Shown here in pieces: positions 1 to 7,506 of a stretch of 10,698 bases of DNA (positions are counted from its first letter, which is position 1; each line of letters starts with the position of its first letter). The position numbers and the translations under genes were made by a program. The notes below the pieces were generated by a model that was not told the origin of the DNA, did no database searches, and saw nothing but the letters and a program-made list of their open reading frames with translations. The DNA comes from Halieaceae bacterium (lineage in GTDB: Bacteria; Pseudomonadota; Gammaproteobacteria; Pseudomonadales; Halieaceae), in NCBI GenBank assembly GCA_003520285.1, contig DOVB01000223.1, positions 1 to 10,698 of the forward strand, read 5' to 3'.

Positions 1-21
1 CATGCGGAGATCGAACGATGA
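1..21 (+). CDS. gatA: GatA C-terminal end (partial)
   Basis: Reading from base 1, the frame gives the six residues HAEIER and a TGA stop at 19-21. That stop overlaps the gatB start at 18-20 as ATGA, the usual arrangement for translationally coupled genes. GatA, the amidase subunit of the Glu-tRNA(Gln)/Asp-tRNA(Asn) amidotransferase, usually lies directly before gatB in a gatC-gatA-gatB order. The identity is therefore inferred from position. Six residues are too few to recognise the family. Confidence 0.55.
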   Translation, partial: HAEIER

Positions 22-1466
22 ACTGGGATGTTGTCATTGGTCTAGAAGTGCATTTGCAGCTGGCAACCAAATCGAAAATTTTCTCGGGAAGTGCCACTCA
101 ATTTGGCGCTGAGCCGAACACTCAGGCCAACGCCGTCGATCTCGCGATGCCGGGAATGCTACCAGTACTCAATGAACAGGCGGTGCGCTACGCGGTGCTA
201 TTTGGACTTGGCATTGGCGCTGAAGTGTGTCGCCGCTCGGTATTCGATCGCAAGAACTATTTTTATCCCGACTCCCCCAAAGGGTATCAGATCAGTCAGT
301 TCGAGCAGCCCATTGTCGGCAAAGGCGAATTTACCATTACCCTGCCCGATGGCTCTGAAAAAACCATCGGCATTACCCGGGCTCATCTTGAAGAAGATGC
401 TGGAAAGTCGCTCCACGAGGCTATCCCGAGAGCTTCAGGTATTGATCTTAACCGCGCTGGAACGCCGCTTTTGGAAATTGTGAGCGAACCGGACATCCGC
501 AGCGCCACCGAAGCGGTCGCTTATCTGAAAGCATTGCATACCCTCGTGACCTACTTAGGTATCTCTGATGGTGATATGTCGCAAGGTTCGATGCGGTGTG
601 ACATCAACTTATCACTCCGCCCGAAGGGTAGCGATAAACTTGGAACTCGCACAGAAATAAAGAATGTGAACTCGTTCCGCTTTGTTGAACGCGCCATTCG
701 CAGCGAAATAGAGCGTCAAGCTGACATCCTTGAAGAAGGTGGCACTATTCTTCAAGAGACTCGCCTGTACGACTCTGAACTCGATGAAACGCGCGCGATG
801 CGGTCCAAGGAGATTGCTAACGACTATCGCTATTTCCCAGATCCAGACTTACTGCCAGTCGAGCTCAGTGAGGCTTGGATTAAAGACATCGAGGCCTTAC
901 TGCCAGAGCTCCCAAAGGCCAAACGATTGCGGTTTAAAACCGAGTACCACCTCAGTGACTACGACGCCAATGCCCTGTGTGAGAGCCAAACAATAGCCAA
1001 CTACTTTGAGCAGGTGAGTAGCATTTGCCAAGATCCCAAGTTAACCGCTAACTGGATTCTGTCTGAACTGATGGGGCAACTGAACGCGGCCGGATTAGAA
1101 CTGGATCAGAATCCGGTAACAGCTCAACAGCTCGGGGAGTTGATCGCGCGTATCAAAGACAATACGCTGTCGAGCAAAATGGCTAAGCAGGTATTTGACG
1201 CATTGTGGCAGGGGCAGGGTGAGGTCTCTGAGATTATTGAGGCTCAGGGCCTCAAGCAAGTCAGTGATGACTCTGCAATCGAAGCCCTAGTCGATGCCGT
1301 TATCACCAACAATCCAGATCAAGTTGCTCAGTACCGAGCCGCAGATGACATCAAACGCAAGAAACTCATCGGTTTCTTTGTTGGCCAAATCATGAAGGCT
1401 TCGAAAGGACAAGCGAACCCTCAGCTGGTGAATAGCGCGCTCGAACAAGCACTCAATTCCGCATAA
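18..1466 (+). CDS. gatB: Asp/Glu-tRNA amidotransferase subunit B
   Basis: This 482-residue protein has the normal GatB length. GatB activates the side-chain carboxylate of Glu-tRNA(Gln) or Asp-tRNA(Asn) with ATP. It amidates it with ammonia channelled from GatA, and GatC holds the complex together. The family signature [12 protein letters not shown] is at residues 143-154. His12, Glu125 and Glu153 fall where metal-binding residues are known in GatB structures. The catalytic cradle fills about residues 1-290, and the helical plus YqeY-like tRNA-binding tail about 330-480, including [10 protein letters not shown]. The ATG at 18 has a GGAGA Shine-Dalgarno at 6-10 and overlaps the preceding stop as ATGA. 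The gene runs tail to tail into smrA with a 14-bp overlap. Whether it makes Gln-tRNA or Asn-tRNA here depends on which aminoacyl-tRNA synthetases the genome carries. Confidence 0.97.
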   Translation: MNWDVVIGLEVHLQLATKSKIFSGSATQFGAEPNTQANAVDLAMPGMLPVLNEQAVRYAVLFGLGIGAEVCRRSVFDRKNYFYPDSPKGYQISQFEQPIVGKGEFTITLPDGSEKTIGITRAHLEEDAGKSLHEAIPRASGIDLNRAGTPLLEIVSEPDIRSATEAVAYLKALHTLVTYLGISDGDMSQGSMRCDINLSLRPKGSDKLGTRTEIKNVNSFRFVERAIRSEIERQADILEEGGTILQETRLYDSELDETRAMRSKEIANDYRYFPDPDLLPVELSEAWIKDIEALLPELPKAKRLRFKTEYHLSDYDANALCESQTIANYFEQVSSICQDPKLTANWILSELMGQLNAAGLELDQNPVTAQQLGELIARIKDNTLSSKMAKQVFDALWQGQGEVSEIIEAQGLKQVSDDSAIEALVDAVITNNPDQVAQYRAADDIKRKKLIGFFVGQIMKASKGQANPQLVNSALEQALNSA

Positions 1467-2040
1467 ATCGCTCTCGATTGACCTGTTTTTGCTGTTCACT
1501 TTTGCGCAACAACACGTATGCCGCGCCGGTGCCGCCATGCTGTGGCTGCGCGCTATGAAAAGCCTGCACCGCATCGAGTTCTTGCAACCAATGATTGACG
1601 CAGCCCTTTAGAATCGCACTCTGCTCTTTCTCGGCTTTTTTCTCGCCGCGGCCATGCACAATCATAACCGTCCGAAGGCCCAGCTCGATTGATTGCTCGA
1701 TAAACTCGAATACGGCGACACGAGCTTGAACAACTCGCATCCGATGCAAATCAAGACGAGCCTCTGAGTCATAGCGACCCTGCTTGAGCTTTCTGAAGAC
1801 ACCATTCTGGATCCCAGGACGTTTGAAATCCAGCACATACCATGGGTCGAGTGCGACGATGCCGTCTACAGCCAAACTATTGCGATCAGTGATCTTACCC
1901 ACTACCGCTGCTTCTCTCCGGTTCAACAGAGCCTCGTCAGCAAGCACCGTCCGCTTTGACTGAACCACACGCGCCTCTTGCTTTAGCGGCTTTACGCCAC
2001 CAAGCTCTAGCTCAAATAATGCTCGTTCGTCTTCAGTCAT
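1453..2040 (-). CDS. smrA: Smr-domain protein, SmrA (YdaL) type
   Basis: This cytosolic protein has 195 residues and a C-terminal Smr domain at about 94-182. Visible motifs are LDLH at 96-99, HGRG at 129-132 and HGGTGA at 168-173. The N-terminal part, with a VKPLK motif at 16-20 and a basic stretch before the domain, and the segment [19 protein letters not shown], resemble E. coli SmrA (YdaL) more than SmrB as I recall them. Smr domains occur in nucleases. SmrB cleaves mRNA at collided ribosomes, while the role of SmrA is not settled. I chose the ATG at 2038-2040 because a strong AAGGAGG lies six bases upstream at 2047-2053. The frame stays open to 2121, but that extension has no comparable ribosome binding site. 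The last 14 bp overlap the gatB end on the opposite strand. Confidence 0.88.
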   Translation of the reverse strand: MTEDERALFELELGGVKPLKQEARVVQSKRTVLADEALLNRREAAVVGKITDRNSLAVDGIVALDPWYVLDFKRPGIQNGVFRKLKQGRYDSEARLDLHRMRVVQARVAVFEFIEQSIELGLRTVMIVHGRGEKKAEKEQSAILKGCVNHWLQELDAVQAFHSAQPQHGGTGAAYVLLRKSEQQKQVNRERFMRN

Positions 2041-2046
2041 ACGACT

Positions 2047-2074
2047 CCTCCTTGCGATGCTACGAGGCATTATA
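2047..2074 (-). promoter_or_regulatory. smrA -10 box and Shine-Dalgarno
   Basis: On the minus strand a perfect TATAAT lies at 2069-2074 and a strong AAGGAGG at 2047-2053, six bases before the smrA ATG. I see no convincing -35 box at 16-18 bp from the TATAAT, so the promoter call is tentative. The Shine-Dalgarno is firm and decides the start. Confidence 0.45.
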
Positions 2075-2142
2075 GCGATAGGATGCCTATACGCCGAAAC
2101 CAAATTTTGGCTTACTATCACGGGATTGACATAGGGTTCTGT

Positions 2143-2877
2143 ATGCGCGGCAATATTTCACTGGGAATCGGCTACCTGATTCGGGGCGTTCGTCTGATGC
2201 GAACCCCCAAACTCATGCTATTCATACTCGTCCCTCTTGTGATCAACGCAGTCGTATTTGCCAGTCTCATTTTTTGGACCATCAGTTATTTTGGTAGTTT
2301 GATTCCCCAGTGGATGGAGGCCATACCCGGCTGGCTCACGTTTATAGAATGGCTGATCTGGCCCCTACTCATCTTGCTTTTTAGCCTGCTTACCGGCTAC
2401 TTTTTTACAGCCGTGACTCTAATGATCGCCTCACCTTTCAACAGCTTACTCGCAGAGAAAGTCGAGGAGTACTATACCGGCCGTGAAGTCAGGGGTTATG
2501 AGAACCTTTGGTCGGCGCTCGCTGCTGTCCCTCTGTCGTTGGTGCGCGAATTAAGAAAAGTGGCTTACTATTTACCGATGGCGATTGCCGTGTTCATTTG
2601 TTCGTGGTTACCAGGAATCAATATCATCGCACCCGCGCTCTGGTATTTACTGGGGGCCTGGATGATGAGCCTACAGTTTTTAGACTACCCACTCGACAAT
2701 CACAGACTCAACTTTCGCGACGTGGTCGCCTTTGCCGGACAGCAACGCCTAACCACGCTTGGCTTTGGAGGGAGTGTTGCGGTATGCGTAAGCATTCCAT
2801 TGCTGAACCTGATTATCGTCCCTGCTGCAGTCGCTGGAGCGACTTTGCTCTACTGTGACACACGCGAACAGGGCTGA
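2143..2877 (+). CDS. cysZ: CysZ-family sulfate transporter
   Basis: This 244-residue inner-membrane protein is of the CysZ/EI24 (former DUF540) family. CysZ brings sulfate into the cell for cysteine synthesis. Hydrophobic segments lie at about residues 25-48, 68-98, 142-176 and 207-236. Conserved family stretches are ASPFNSLLAEKVE at 96-108, RELRKVAYYLP at 135-145, DYPLDNHRLNF at 181-191, and the C-terminal GFGGSV and VPAAVAGATL segments. I chose the ATG at 2143 because the N-terminus then matches the family (GYLIRGVRLM) and an ATAGGG sits six bases upstream. The frame is open back to 2083, which would add 20 residues without an obvious reason. No other cys gene is nearby. It is convergent with rhlB, leaving a 23-bp gap. 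Confidence 0.87.
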   Translation: MRGNISLGIGYLIRGVRLMRTPKLMLFILVPLVINAVVFASLIFWTISYFGSLIPQWMEAIPGWLTFIEWLIWPLLILLFSLLTGYFFTAVTLMIASPFNSLLAEKVEEYYTGREVRGYENLWSALAAVPLSLVRELRKVAYYLPMAIAVFICSWLPGINIIAPALWYLLGAWMMSLQFLDYPLDNHRLNFRDVVAFAGQQRLTTLGFGGSVAVCVSIPLLNLIIVPAAVAGATLLYCDTREQG

Positions 2878-2907
2878 GGCGGTCAGCGCTATTACACGCC
2901 TCAGGCC
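2871..2907. terminator. Hairpin between convergent cysZ and rhlB
   Basis: CTGAGGCG at 2874-2881 and CGCCTCAG at 2897-2904 form a perfect 8-bp inverted repeat around a 15-base loop. After one mismatch it extends by GG/CC at 2871-2872 and 2906-2907. It spans both stop codons, so it could end transcription from either side. No T-run follows on either strand, so it is not a classical intrinsic terminator. Confidence 0.4.
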
Positions 2908-4094
2908 AGCAATTCTTCAGGGGGATAAACGCATTCAAGACGCTCGCCAAGCAGCGCTTCAATATCCGGCAGCAAGAACGCATCATCTTCACTGGCAAAG
3001 CTGACCGAAATACCCGTTGCGCCGGCGCGTCCCGTGCGGCCAATACGATGCACATAATCATCCGGATCTTCAGGCAGATTATAGTTCACCACATGAGATA
3101 CACCGTCGACATGAATACCGCGACCCGCAACGTCTGTTGCCACCAGAACCGTCAGCTTACCCCGCTTAAAATCCTCTAAAGTACGCGTCCGTTTGTTCTG
3201 GGGGATTTCGCCAGACAGCACCCCGCAGGCGATATTAGATTTACGCAGCCGTTCATACAAACTGCGAACCTGGTCTCTGCGATTGGCAAACACGATCACA
3301 CTCGTCGCATCGTCGGAACGCAATAAATTTTTCAAGACTTGGTAGCGCTGCTCAGTCGATACCAGATACACCTTTTGATCCACATTGGCCGTTGCCACAC
3401 TATCAGGCTCAATCTCGATCTTGATCGGTTTATAGGTCCACTGCTCTGACAAGTTGATAATGTCTTGCGTAAAAGTGGCCGAAAACAGAAGGGTTTGTCG
3501 ATTCTGCTTCGGCGGCGTCGAGCGAACGATGCGCTTAACCTGGGGAATAAAGCCCATGTCCAACATCCGATCCGCCTCATCAAGAACGAGAATCTCGACG
3601 CTCTCGAGGAATAAATCCTGACGGGTCATAAAGTCAATCAGACGGCCGGGGGTTGCCACCACCAAGTCGACCGGCTCAAGCTCAAGCTGCTGCAGCTGCT
3701 TCTGATAATCCATTCCGCCAATCAATGTCACCACACGCAAACCAGTGTGTTTACCTAAGAGTTTCGCGTCTTCTGCTATCTGCATCACCAGCTCGCGCGT
3801 GGGCGCAATCACCAGCGCTCGAGGTTCACCAATGAATCGCTCTCCATCGATACTATGACTCAATAAGTCATTAAAAATGGTAATCAGAAATGCAGCGGTT
3901 TTGCCGGTACCCGTTTGGGCCTTGCCGATCGCGTCTAAACCGCGAAGCGTATGGGGTAAGATCGCTCCCTGAATAGGTGAGCAGGTTTCAAAGCCTAAGT
4001 CACGAATGCCGCGTAAAATGCGTTCGTCAAGATCGAGCGATTCGAAAGATTTACGCTCGGTATTGGCCGCTGAGGCCAAAGTATTGTCTGTCAT
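2901..4094 (-). CDS. rhlB: DEAD-box ATP-dependent RNA helicase RhlB
   Basis: This 397-residue protein has the full set of DEAD-box motifs: Q motif with Gln42, AQTGTGKT at 59-66, PTREL at 98-102, TPGR at 148-151, DEAD at 172-175, SAT at 205-207, and [10 protein letters not shown] at 349-358. Two RecA-like domains fill about residues 15-225 and 235-385. The wording of [10 protein letters not shown], the [18 protein letters not shown] block and the PPEELLA end match RhlB rather than RhlE, SrmB or DeaD. RhlB unwinds structured RNA and in E. coli acts with RNase E in the RNA degradosome. There is no long basic C-terminal tail. The ATG at 4092-4094 is preceded by AGGAG only three bases away. The gene follows prmC on the same strand after 54 bp and may be the last gene of that operon or have its own promoter. 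Confidence 0.92.
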   Translation of the reverse strand: MTDNTLASAANTERKSFESLDLDERILRGIRDLGFETCSPIQGAILPHTLRGLDAIGKAQTGTGKTAAFLITIFNDLLSHSIDGERFIGEPRALVIAPTRELVMQIAEDAKLLGKHTGLRVVTLIGGMDYQKQLQQLELEPVDLVVATPGRLIDFMTRQDLFLESVEILVLDEADRMLDMGFIPQVKRIVRSTPPKQNRQTLLFSATFTQDIINLSEQWTYKPIKIEIEPDSVATANVDQKVYLVSTEQRYQVLKNLLRSDDATSVIVFANRRDQVRSLYERLRKSNIACGVLSGEIPQNKRTRTLEDFKRGKLTVLVATDVAGRGIHVDGVSHVVNYNLPEDPDDYVHRIGRTGRAGATGISVSFASEDDAFLLPDIEALLGERLECVYPPEELLA

Positions 4095-4097
4095 GTG

Positions 4098-4140
4098 CTC
4101 CTGCGCGATAGTCGCTTTTAAATGAATCGCGCGGAGTGTA
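4098..4140 (-). promoter_or_regulatory. rhlB leader: possible extended -10, hairpin and RBS
   Basis: In the 54-bp gap between prmC and rhlB, the minus strand carries TGGTACACT at 4135-4143, which resembles an extended -10 element without a clear -35. Further along, GCGCGAT (4132-4126) and ATCGCGC (4109-4103) form a perfect 7-bp stem with a 16-base loop. The AGGAG Shine-Dalgarno at 4102-4098 starts right at the stem base. The hairpin is directly visible. The promoter and any control role are inference. Confidence 0.35.
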
Positions 4141-4148
4141 CCACTAAA

Positions 4149-4979
4149 TTAGCCCCATCGCCCGCCCGTCACGCGCTCGTAACCCTGCAAATCTTGACGC
4201 GACTGAATCTGCTGAAAGCCACTCTGTTGAAGGCATTCGCGCACCGCCCCTGCTTGCTCAAACCCGTGCTCGAGCCAAAGCCAGCCGGAGGTCGATAAAA
4301 ACAGGCTAGCACCCGCAATGATGTGCTCTAAATCACTCATACCCGCGTTCTTTGCCGTCAGCGCCAATGGTGGCTCAAAGCGGACATCGCCCTGCTGCAG
4401 CCAAACAGAATCCGGTTCAACATAGGGCGGATTCGATACAATCAAATCAAACTGCGTCTCTCCCAAAGACGAGAACCAGTCACTCTGGCTGAGCTGAAGA
4501 TTGCCTATTTTCAGAGCCTGTTTATTGTGTTGCGCGACAGCCAGCGCCTCATGACTGACATCCACGCCATGCACCGACCACTCTGGTCGATTGTGAGCAA
4601 TAGCGCAGGCGATAGCACCAGAACCACAGCCCAAATCTAATACCCTCAGTGGTGTCTGTGACGACATTTCCAGCGCCACATCTACCAGCAACTCAGTCTC
4701 TGGGCGCGGAATCAGAACTCGCGCATCGACCGCGAGCGGCAATCCATAAAATTCACGCTCACCCACCAGATAGGCAATGGGCTCTCCGAATCTGCGCCGG
4801 TCTACAAGTGCGCGATAGGATATCCACTGCGCCGCGGTCAATTCCTGTTCGGGCCACGTATAGGTATGCGTTTTCGAGACTCTCAACACATGGGCGAGTA
4901 ACACTCGCGCCTCGAGCTCTGCGGACTCAGACGCAAGTTGTTGCCGACCCTCGATGAGCGCTTGAAGCAGTGTGGTCAC
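4149..4979 (-). CDS. prmC: Release factor glutamine N5-methyltransferase PrmC
   Basis: This 276-residue protein is of normal length for PrmC (HemK). It transfers a methyl group from S-adenosylmethionine to the glutamine of the GGQ motif in release factors, which is needed for efficient peptide release. An N-terminal helical domain (about 1-75) is followed by the linker motif IPRPETE at 90-96. The Rossmann methyltransferase fold has motif I LGCGSG at 116-121, an acidic residue after the second strand (VDV, 139-141), and the catalytic NPPY at 183-186 that grips the glutamine. It starts with GTG at 4977-4979, overlapping the prfA TGA as GTGA. No strong Shine-Dalgarno is visible, so it probably depends on coupling to prfA translation. 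Its substrate RF1 is thus encoded immediately upstream. Confidence 0.95.
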   Translation of the reverse strand: MTTLLQALIEGRQQLASESAELEARVLLAHVLRVSKTHTYTWPEQELTAAQWISYRALVDRRRFGEPIAYLVGEREFYGLPLAVDARVLIPRPETELLVDVALEMSSQTPLRVLDLGCGSGAIACAIAHNRPEWSVHGVDVSHEALAVAQHNKQALKIGNLQLSQSDWFSSLGETQFDLIVSNPPYVEPDSVWLQQGDVRFEPPLALTAKNAGMSDLEHIIAGASLFLSTSGWLWLEHGFEQAGAVRECLQQSGFQQIQSRQDLQGYERVTGGRWG

Positions 4980-6064
4980 AGCTCGTCAGACAAAGCCGCT
5001 AGCTGATCTGCCTGATACTCTTGTCGCAGCGGCGTAATCACCGAATCAAGCTCACCTTCCATGATCTCATCGAGCTTATAAAGCGTTAAGTTAATCCGGT
5101 GATCGGTCATGCGTCCCTGAGGAAAGTTGTAGGTTCTAATTCGATCTGAGCGATCGCCCGTACCCACCAGATTTCGGCGCTCGAGCGCTTGCTCCGATGC
5201 TGCTTTTTCTTCAGCCGCTGAATCCAGTTTCGCCTGCAGTAATGACATGGCTCTCGCGCGATTCTTGTGCTGTGAGCGCTCGTCCTGACATTCCACCACA
5301 ATCCCCGAGGGCAAGTGTGTGATACGAATAGCGGAGTCGGTTTTGTTAACGTGCTGGCCTCCCGCGCCTGAGGCTCGAAAAGTATCAACGCGGATATCGG
5401 CCTTGTTAATCTCGATGGCGTCCATCTCTTGCGCTTCAGCCATGACAGCAACAGTGCAAGCGGAGGTATGAATTCGCCCTTGGGATTCGGTATCGGGAAC
5501 ACGCTGCACTCGATGAGCCCCCGACTCAAACTTCAGCTGAGCATAGACATCCTTGCCTTCGACTCGAGCGATGATCTCTTTATAGCCACCGTGCTCTCCC
5601 GATCGCTCCGAGAGAACCTCGAGGCGCCAGCCCATGCGCTCGGCGTAGCGTGAGTACATTCTGAATAGGTCACCCGAAAAAATAGCGGCCTCATCACCAC
5701 CCGTGCCCGCTCTTATCTCTAGAAATATATTGGCCGAATCTTTAGGATCACGCGGTAAAAGTAGTGTTTGTAACTCAACTTCAAGCCCTTCAAGGGTCGC
5801 CTTTGCCGAGGCCAACTCTTCTTGGCCAAGCTCACGCATCTCCGGATCCTCGTCAGCCAACATGAGCTCAGCCGACTCGGCATCGTCTTGCGCCTGACAA
5901 AAACGCTTGTAAGTCACCACAACTTCTTCTAGCTCTGAGTACTCGCGCGACAGTTCTCGAAATCGGTTTTGGTCATTGATCGTCTCAGAATCGCTAAGTA
6001 AAGCCGACACCTCTTCGTGTCGCTCTACCAATCCCTCTAGTTTTTGCACTAACGATGCTTTCAT
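4976..6064 (-). CDS. prfA: Peptide chain release factor 1 (RF1)
   Basis: RF1 recognises UAA and UAG in the ribosomal A site and triggers release of the finished protein. From the ATG at 6062-6064 it has 362 residues, the usual length, starting [10 protein letters not shown] as in relatives. The catalytic GGQ is at 235-237 within [16 protein letters not shown], and Gln237 is the expected PrmC target. The stop-codon-reading PxT motif is present as PDT at 190-192. The N-terminal coiled coil covers about 1-100. A GTG at 6082 would add six residues, but AAGGAG (6087-6082) would then run into the start codon. For the ATG the same AAGGAG is 17 bases away, with a GC hairpin between them. The gene lies 38 bp after hemA and overlaps prmC by four bases. 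Confidence 0.96.
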   Translation of the reverse strand: MKASLVQKLEGLVERHEEVSALLSDSETINDQNRFRELSREYSELEEVVVTYKRFCQAQDDAESAELMLADEDPEMRELGQEELASAKATLEGLEVELQTLLLPRDPKDSANIFLEIRAGTGGDEAAIFSGDLFRMYSRYAERMGWRLEVLSERSGEHGGYKEIIARVEGKDVYAQLKFESGAHRVQRVPDTESQGRIHTSACTVAVMAEAQEMDAIEINKADIRVDTFRASGAGGQHVNKTDSAIRITHLPSGIVVECQDERSQHKNRARAMSLLQAKLDSAAEEKAASEQALERRNLVGTGDRSDRIRTYNFPQGRMTDHRINLTLYKLDEIMEGELDSVITPLRQEYQADQLAALSDEL

Positions 6065-6087
6065 AGTCGCGGCTTGCCGCACTCCTT
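6065..6087 (-). promoter_or_regulatory. prfA Shine-Dalgarno with hairpin spacer
   Basis: On the minus strand, AAGGAG (6087-6082) is separated from the ATG (6064) by 17 bases. That spacer holds GCGG-CAAG-CCGC at 6080-6069, a 4-bp GC stem with a tetraloop. If it folds, the unpaired spacer shrinks to about five bases, a normal Shine-Dalgarno distance. The bases are seen directly. The function is inferred. Confidence 0.45.
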
Positions 6088-6102
6088 GTTGGTCACTACA
6101 CT

Positions 6103-7356
6103 CTAGGGCAAATCGAGCAATCGTTTCGCCAGTTCTAACTGCGCCGGATCGTCTTCTGCGAGACTTTTCAACCCGCGACTTGGTGCATGCAGCAGCTTAT
6201 TGGTGAGCGCGCGCGTCATCATCTCGATCACCTGTTCAGGATCGCGCCCTGCCGCCAGCTCTTTCTTGGCTCGATCGAGCTCAGCTTGAGCCAGTTCATG
6301 TGCCTGCTCACGATAGCAACGAATCAGCTCGGTTGAGGCATCAGCGCGAACCAAACGCTCGTAGGCCGCCACTTCTTGACGCAAAATCGCGTGCGCCCGC
6401 TCTGCCTCTTGCTCTCGTTGCGCTTTATTCTGATCAACAATGCCGCGCAGGTCGTCAACAGTGTACAAATAAACGTCTTCAAGCTCTGCCACCTCTGCCT
6501 CGACATCACGCGGTACCGCGATATCGATCAGCAGCATTGGTTTGTGTTTCCGTTTACGCAACGCCGTCTCAATTAAGCCCTTGCCCAGAATAGGAAGCTG
6601 ACTCGCAGTTGACGACACCACGATATCAATCGAGGGCAAAATATCGGGTAAGTCCGACAGCAAACACGCGGTCGCCTGCAGACTTTCGGCTAGGGCATGG
6701 CCTCTTTCTAAACTTCGATTCGCGATCGTAATTTTTTGGGCGCCCGCACTTTTAAGATGGCTACCGACCAGAGCTATGGTATCTCCGGCACCCACTAAGA
6801 GCACCTGGAGCGAAGACAGAGATTCGTAGATTCGACCCGCCAAGTCGACCGCCGCATAGGCAACCGACACTGGATTCTCGCCAATTGCAGTCTCCGTTCG
6901 CACTCGCTTCGCAGCAGCGAACACCCTCTGATAAAGTCGCATCAAGATTGAGTCAATGGAACCTGCATCCCGCGCCACAGAGACCGCAGACTTAAGCTGC
7001 CCTAGAATTTGAGGCTCGCCGAGGACTAATGAATCAAGCCCTGATGCAACTGCCATCAAGTGAGCCACGACCTCCTGCTCACGATAGTAGTATAAATGAG
7101 GTCCCAATTGGTCCGCATCAAGACCGTGATAACGGTGCAGCCATGCCACTACAAGGTGTTCATCTAAAGAACTATGATCGGGTACAGCGAGGACCACTTC
7201 TGTTCGATTACAGGTCGACAGGATACTCACCTCGGCAGACATCATCGCCTGCAACTCTTGCAAAGCACTGGGCACAGATTCAGGCGCAAAAGCAACTGTT
7301 TCGCGAATCGATACCTCTGCAGAGTTATGGTTGAGGCCAATCAACAGTAAGGGCAT
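6103..7356 (-). CDS. hemA: Glutamyl-tRNA reductase
   Basis: This 417-residue enzyme reduces the glutamate on Glu-tRNA(Glu) with NADPH to glutamate-1-semialdehyde, the first step of heme synthesis by the C5 pathway. Family motifs are clear: [13 protein letters not shown] at the N-terminus, the catalytic Cys49 in LSTCNRTE, His99 and the block [17 protein letters not shown] at 104-120, the NADPH-binding VLLVGAGDT at 185-193, and a C-terminal helical dimerisation domain from about 310. I prefer the ATG at 7354-7356, which gives [10 protein letters not shown] and matches the family. A GTG at 7365 would add three residues. In enteric bacteria, heme-controlled turnover acts through the N-terminus, and a similar hydrophobic start is seen here. 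It is first in the likely hemA-prfA-prmC(-rhlB) operon and divergent from the TPR lipoprotein gene. Confidence 0.97.
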   Translation of the reverse strand: MPLLLIGLNHNSAEVSIRETVAFAPESVPSALQELQAMMSAEVSILSTCNRTEVVLAVPDHSSLDEHLVVAWLHRYHGLDADQLGPHLYYYREQEVVAHLMAVASGLDSLVLGEPQILGQLKSAVSVARDAGSIDSILMRLYQRVFAAAKRVRTETAIGENPVSVAYAAVDLAGRIYESLSSLQVLLVGAGDTIALVGSHLKSAGAQKITIANRSLERGHALAESLQATACLLSDLPDILPSIDIVVSSTASQLPILGKGLIETALRKRKHKPMLLIDIAVPRDVEAEVAELEDVYLYTVDDLRGIVDQNKAQREQEAERAHAILRQEVAAYERLVRADASTELIRCYREQAHELAQAELDRAKKELAAGRDPEQVIEMMTRALTNKLLHAPSRGLKSLAEDDPAQLELAKRLLDLP

Positions 7357-7506
7357 TCCGGCCACTCAAAAGCGTAAATTAAAGACGCGCAAGTCTATCA
7401 CAGATTCGTCAGAACGCTCGGATTGAGCGTCGAGCGTAGCCTCGATACTAGGGATTGCAGTATGATTGTGTCATCATTCTGAGTTACTACTATTGAAGGG
7501 CATTGC
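7357..7506. promoter_or_regulatory. Divergent hemA / TPR-lolB-ispE promoter region
   Basis: This 150-bp gap must hold the promoters of both operons. On the plus strand, TATGAT at 7461-7466 is the best -10 candidate, but its -35 is poor. GAAGGG at 7495-7500 is the ribosome binding site for the ATG at 7507. On the minus strand, TTTAAT (plus ATTAAA at 7378-7383) is a possible hemA -10. The middle holds two abutting inverted repeats: ACGCTC/GAGCGT (7414-7419, 7425-7430) and TCGAG/CTCGA (7430-7434, 7441-7445). GAGCGT is repeated at 7432-7437. Promoter positions are tentative. Confidence 0.4.

Noticed and set aside
1467..1490. Terminator after gatB (ATCG-ctct-CGAT then a short T-run)
   Set aside because: The stem is only 4 bp, the T-run is seven bases away, and it lies inside the smrA coding sequence.
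2041..2121. Longer N-terminus for smrA starting at 2121
   Set aside because: The AAGGAGG at 2047-2053 points to the ATG at 2040, and the extension does not match the family.
2126..2157. Perfect TTGACA at 2126-2131 as a cysZ -35 box
   Set aside because: The matching -10 would lie inside cysZ after its ATG and is poor (CAATAT at 19 bp), so it is probably chance or implies a different start.
7357..7365. GTG start at 7365 for hemA
   Set aside because: The ATG three codons later gives the standard [10 protein letters not shown] start, and the GTG has no better ribosome binding site.
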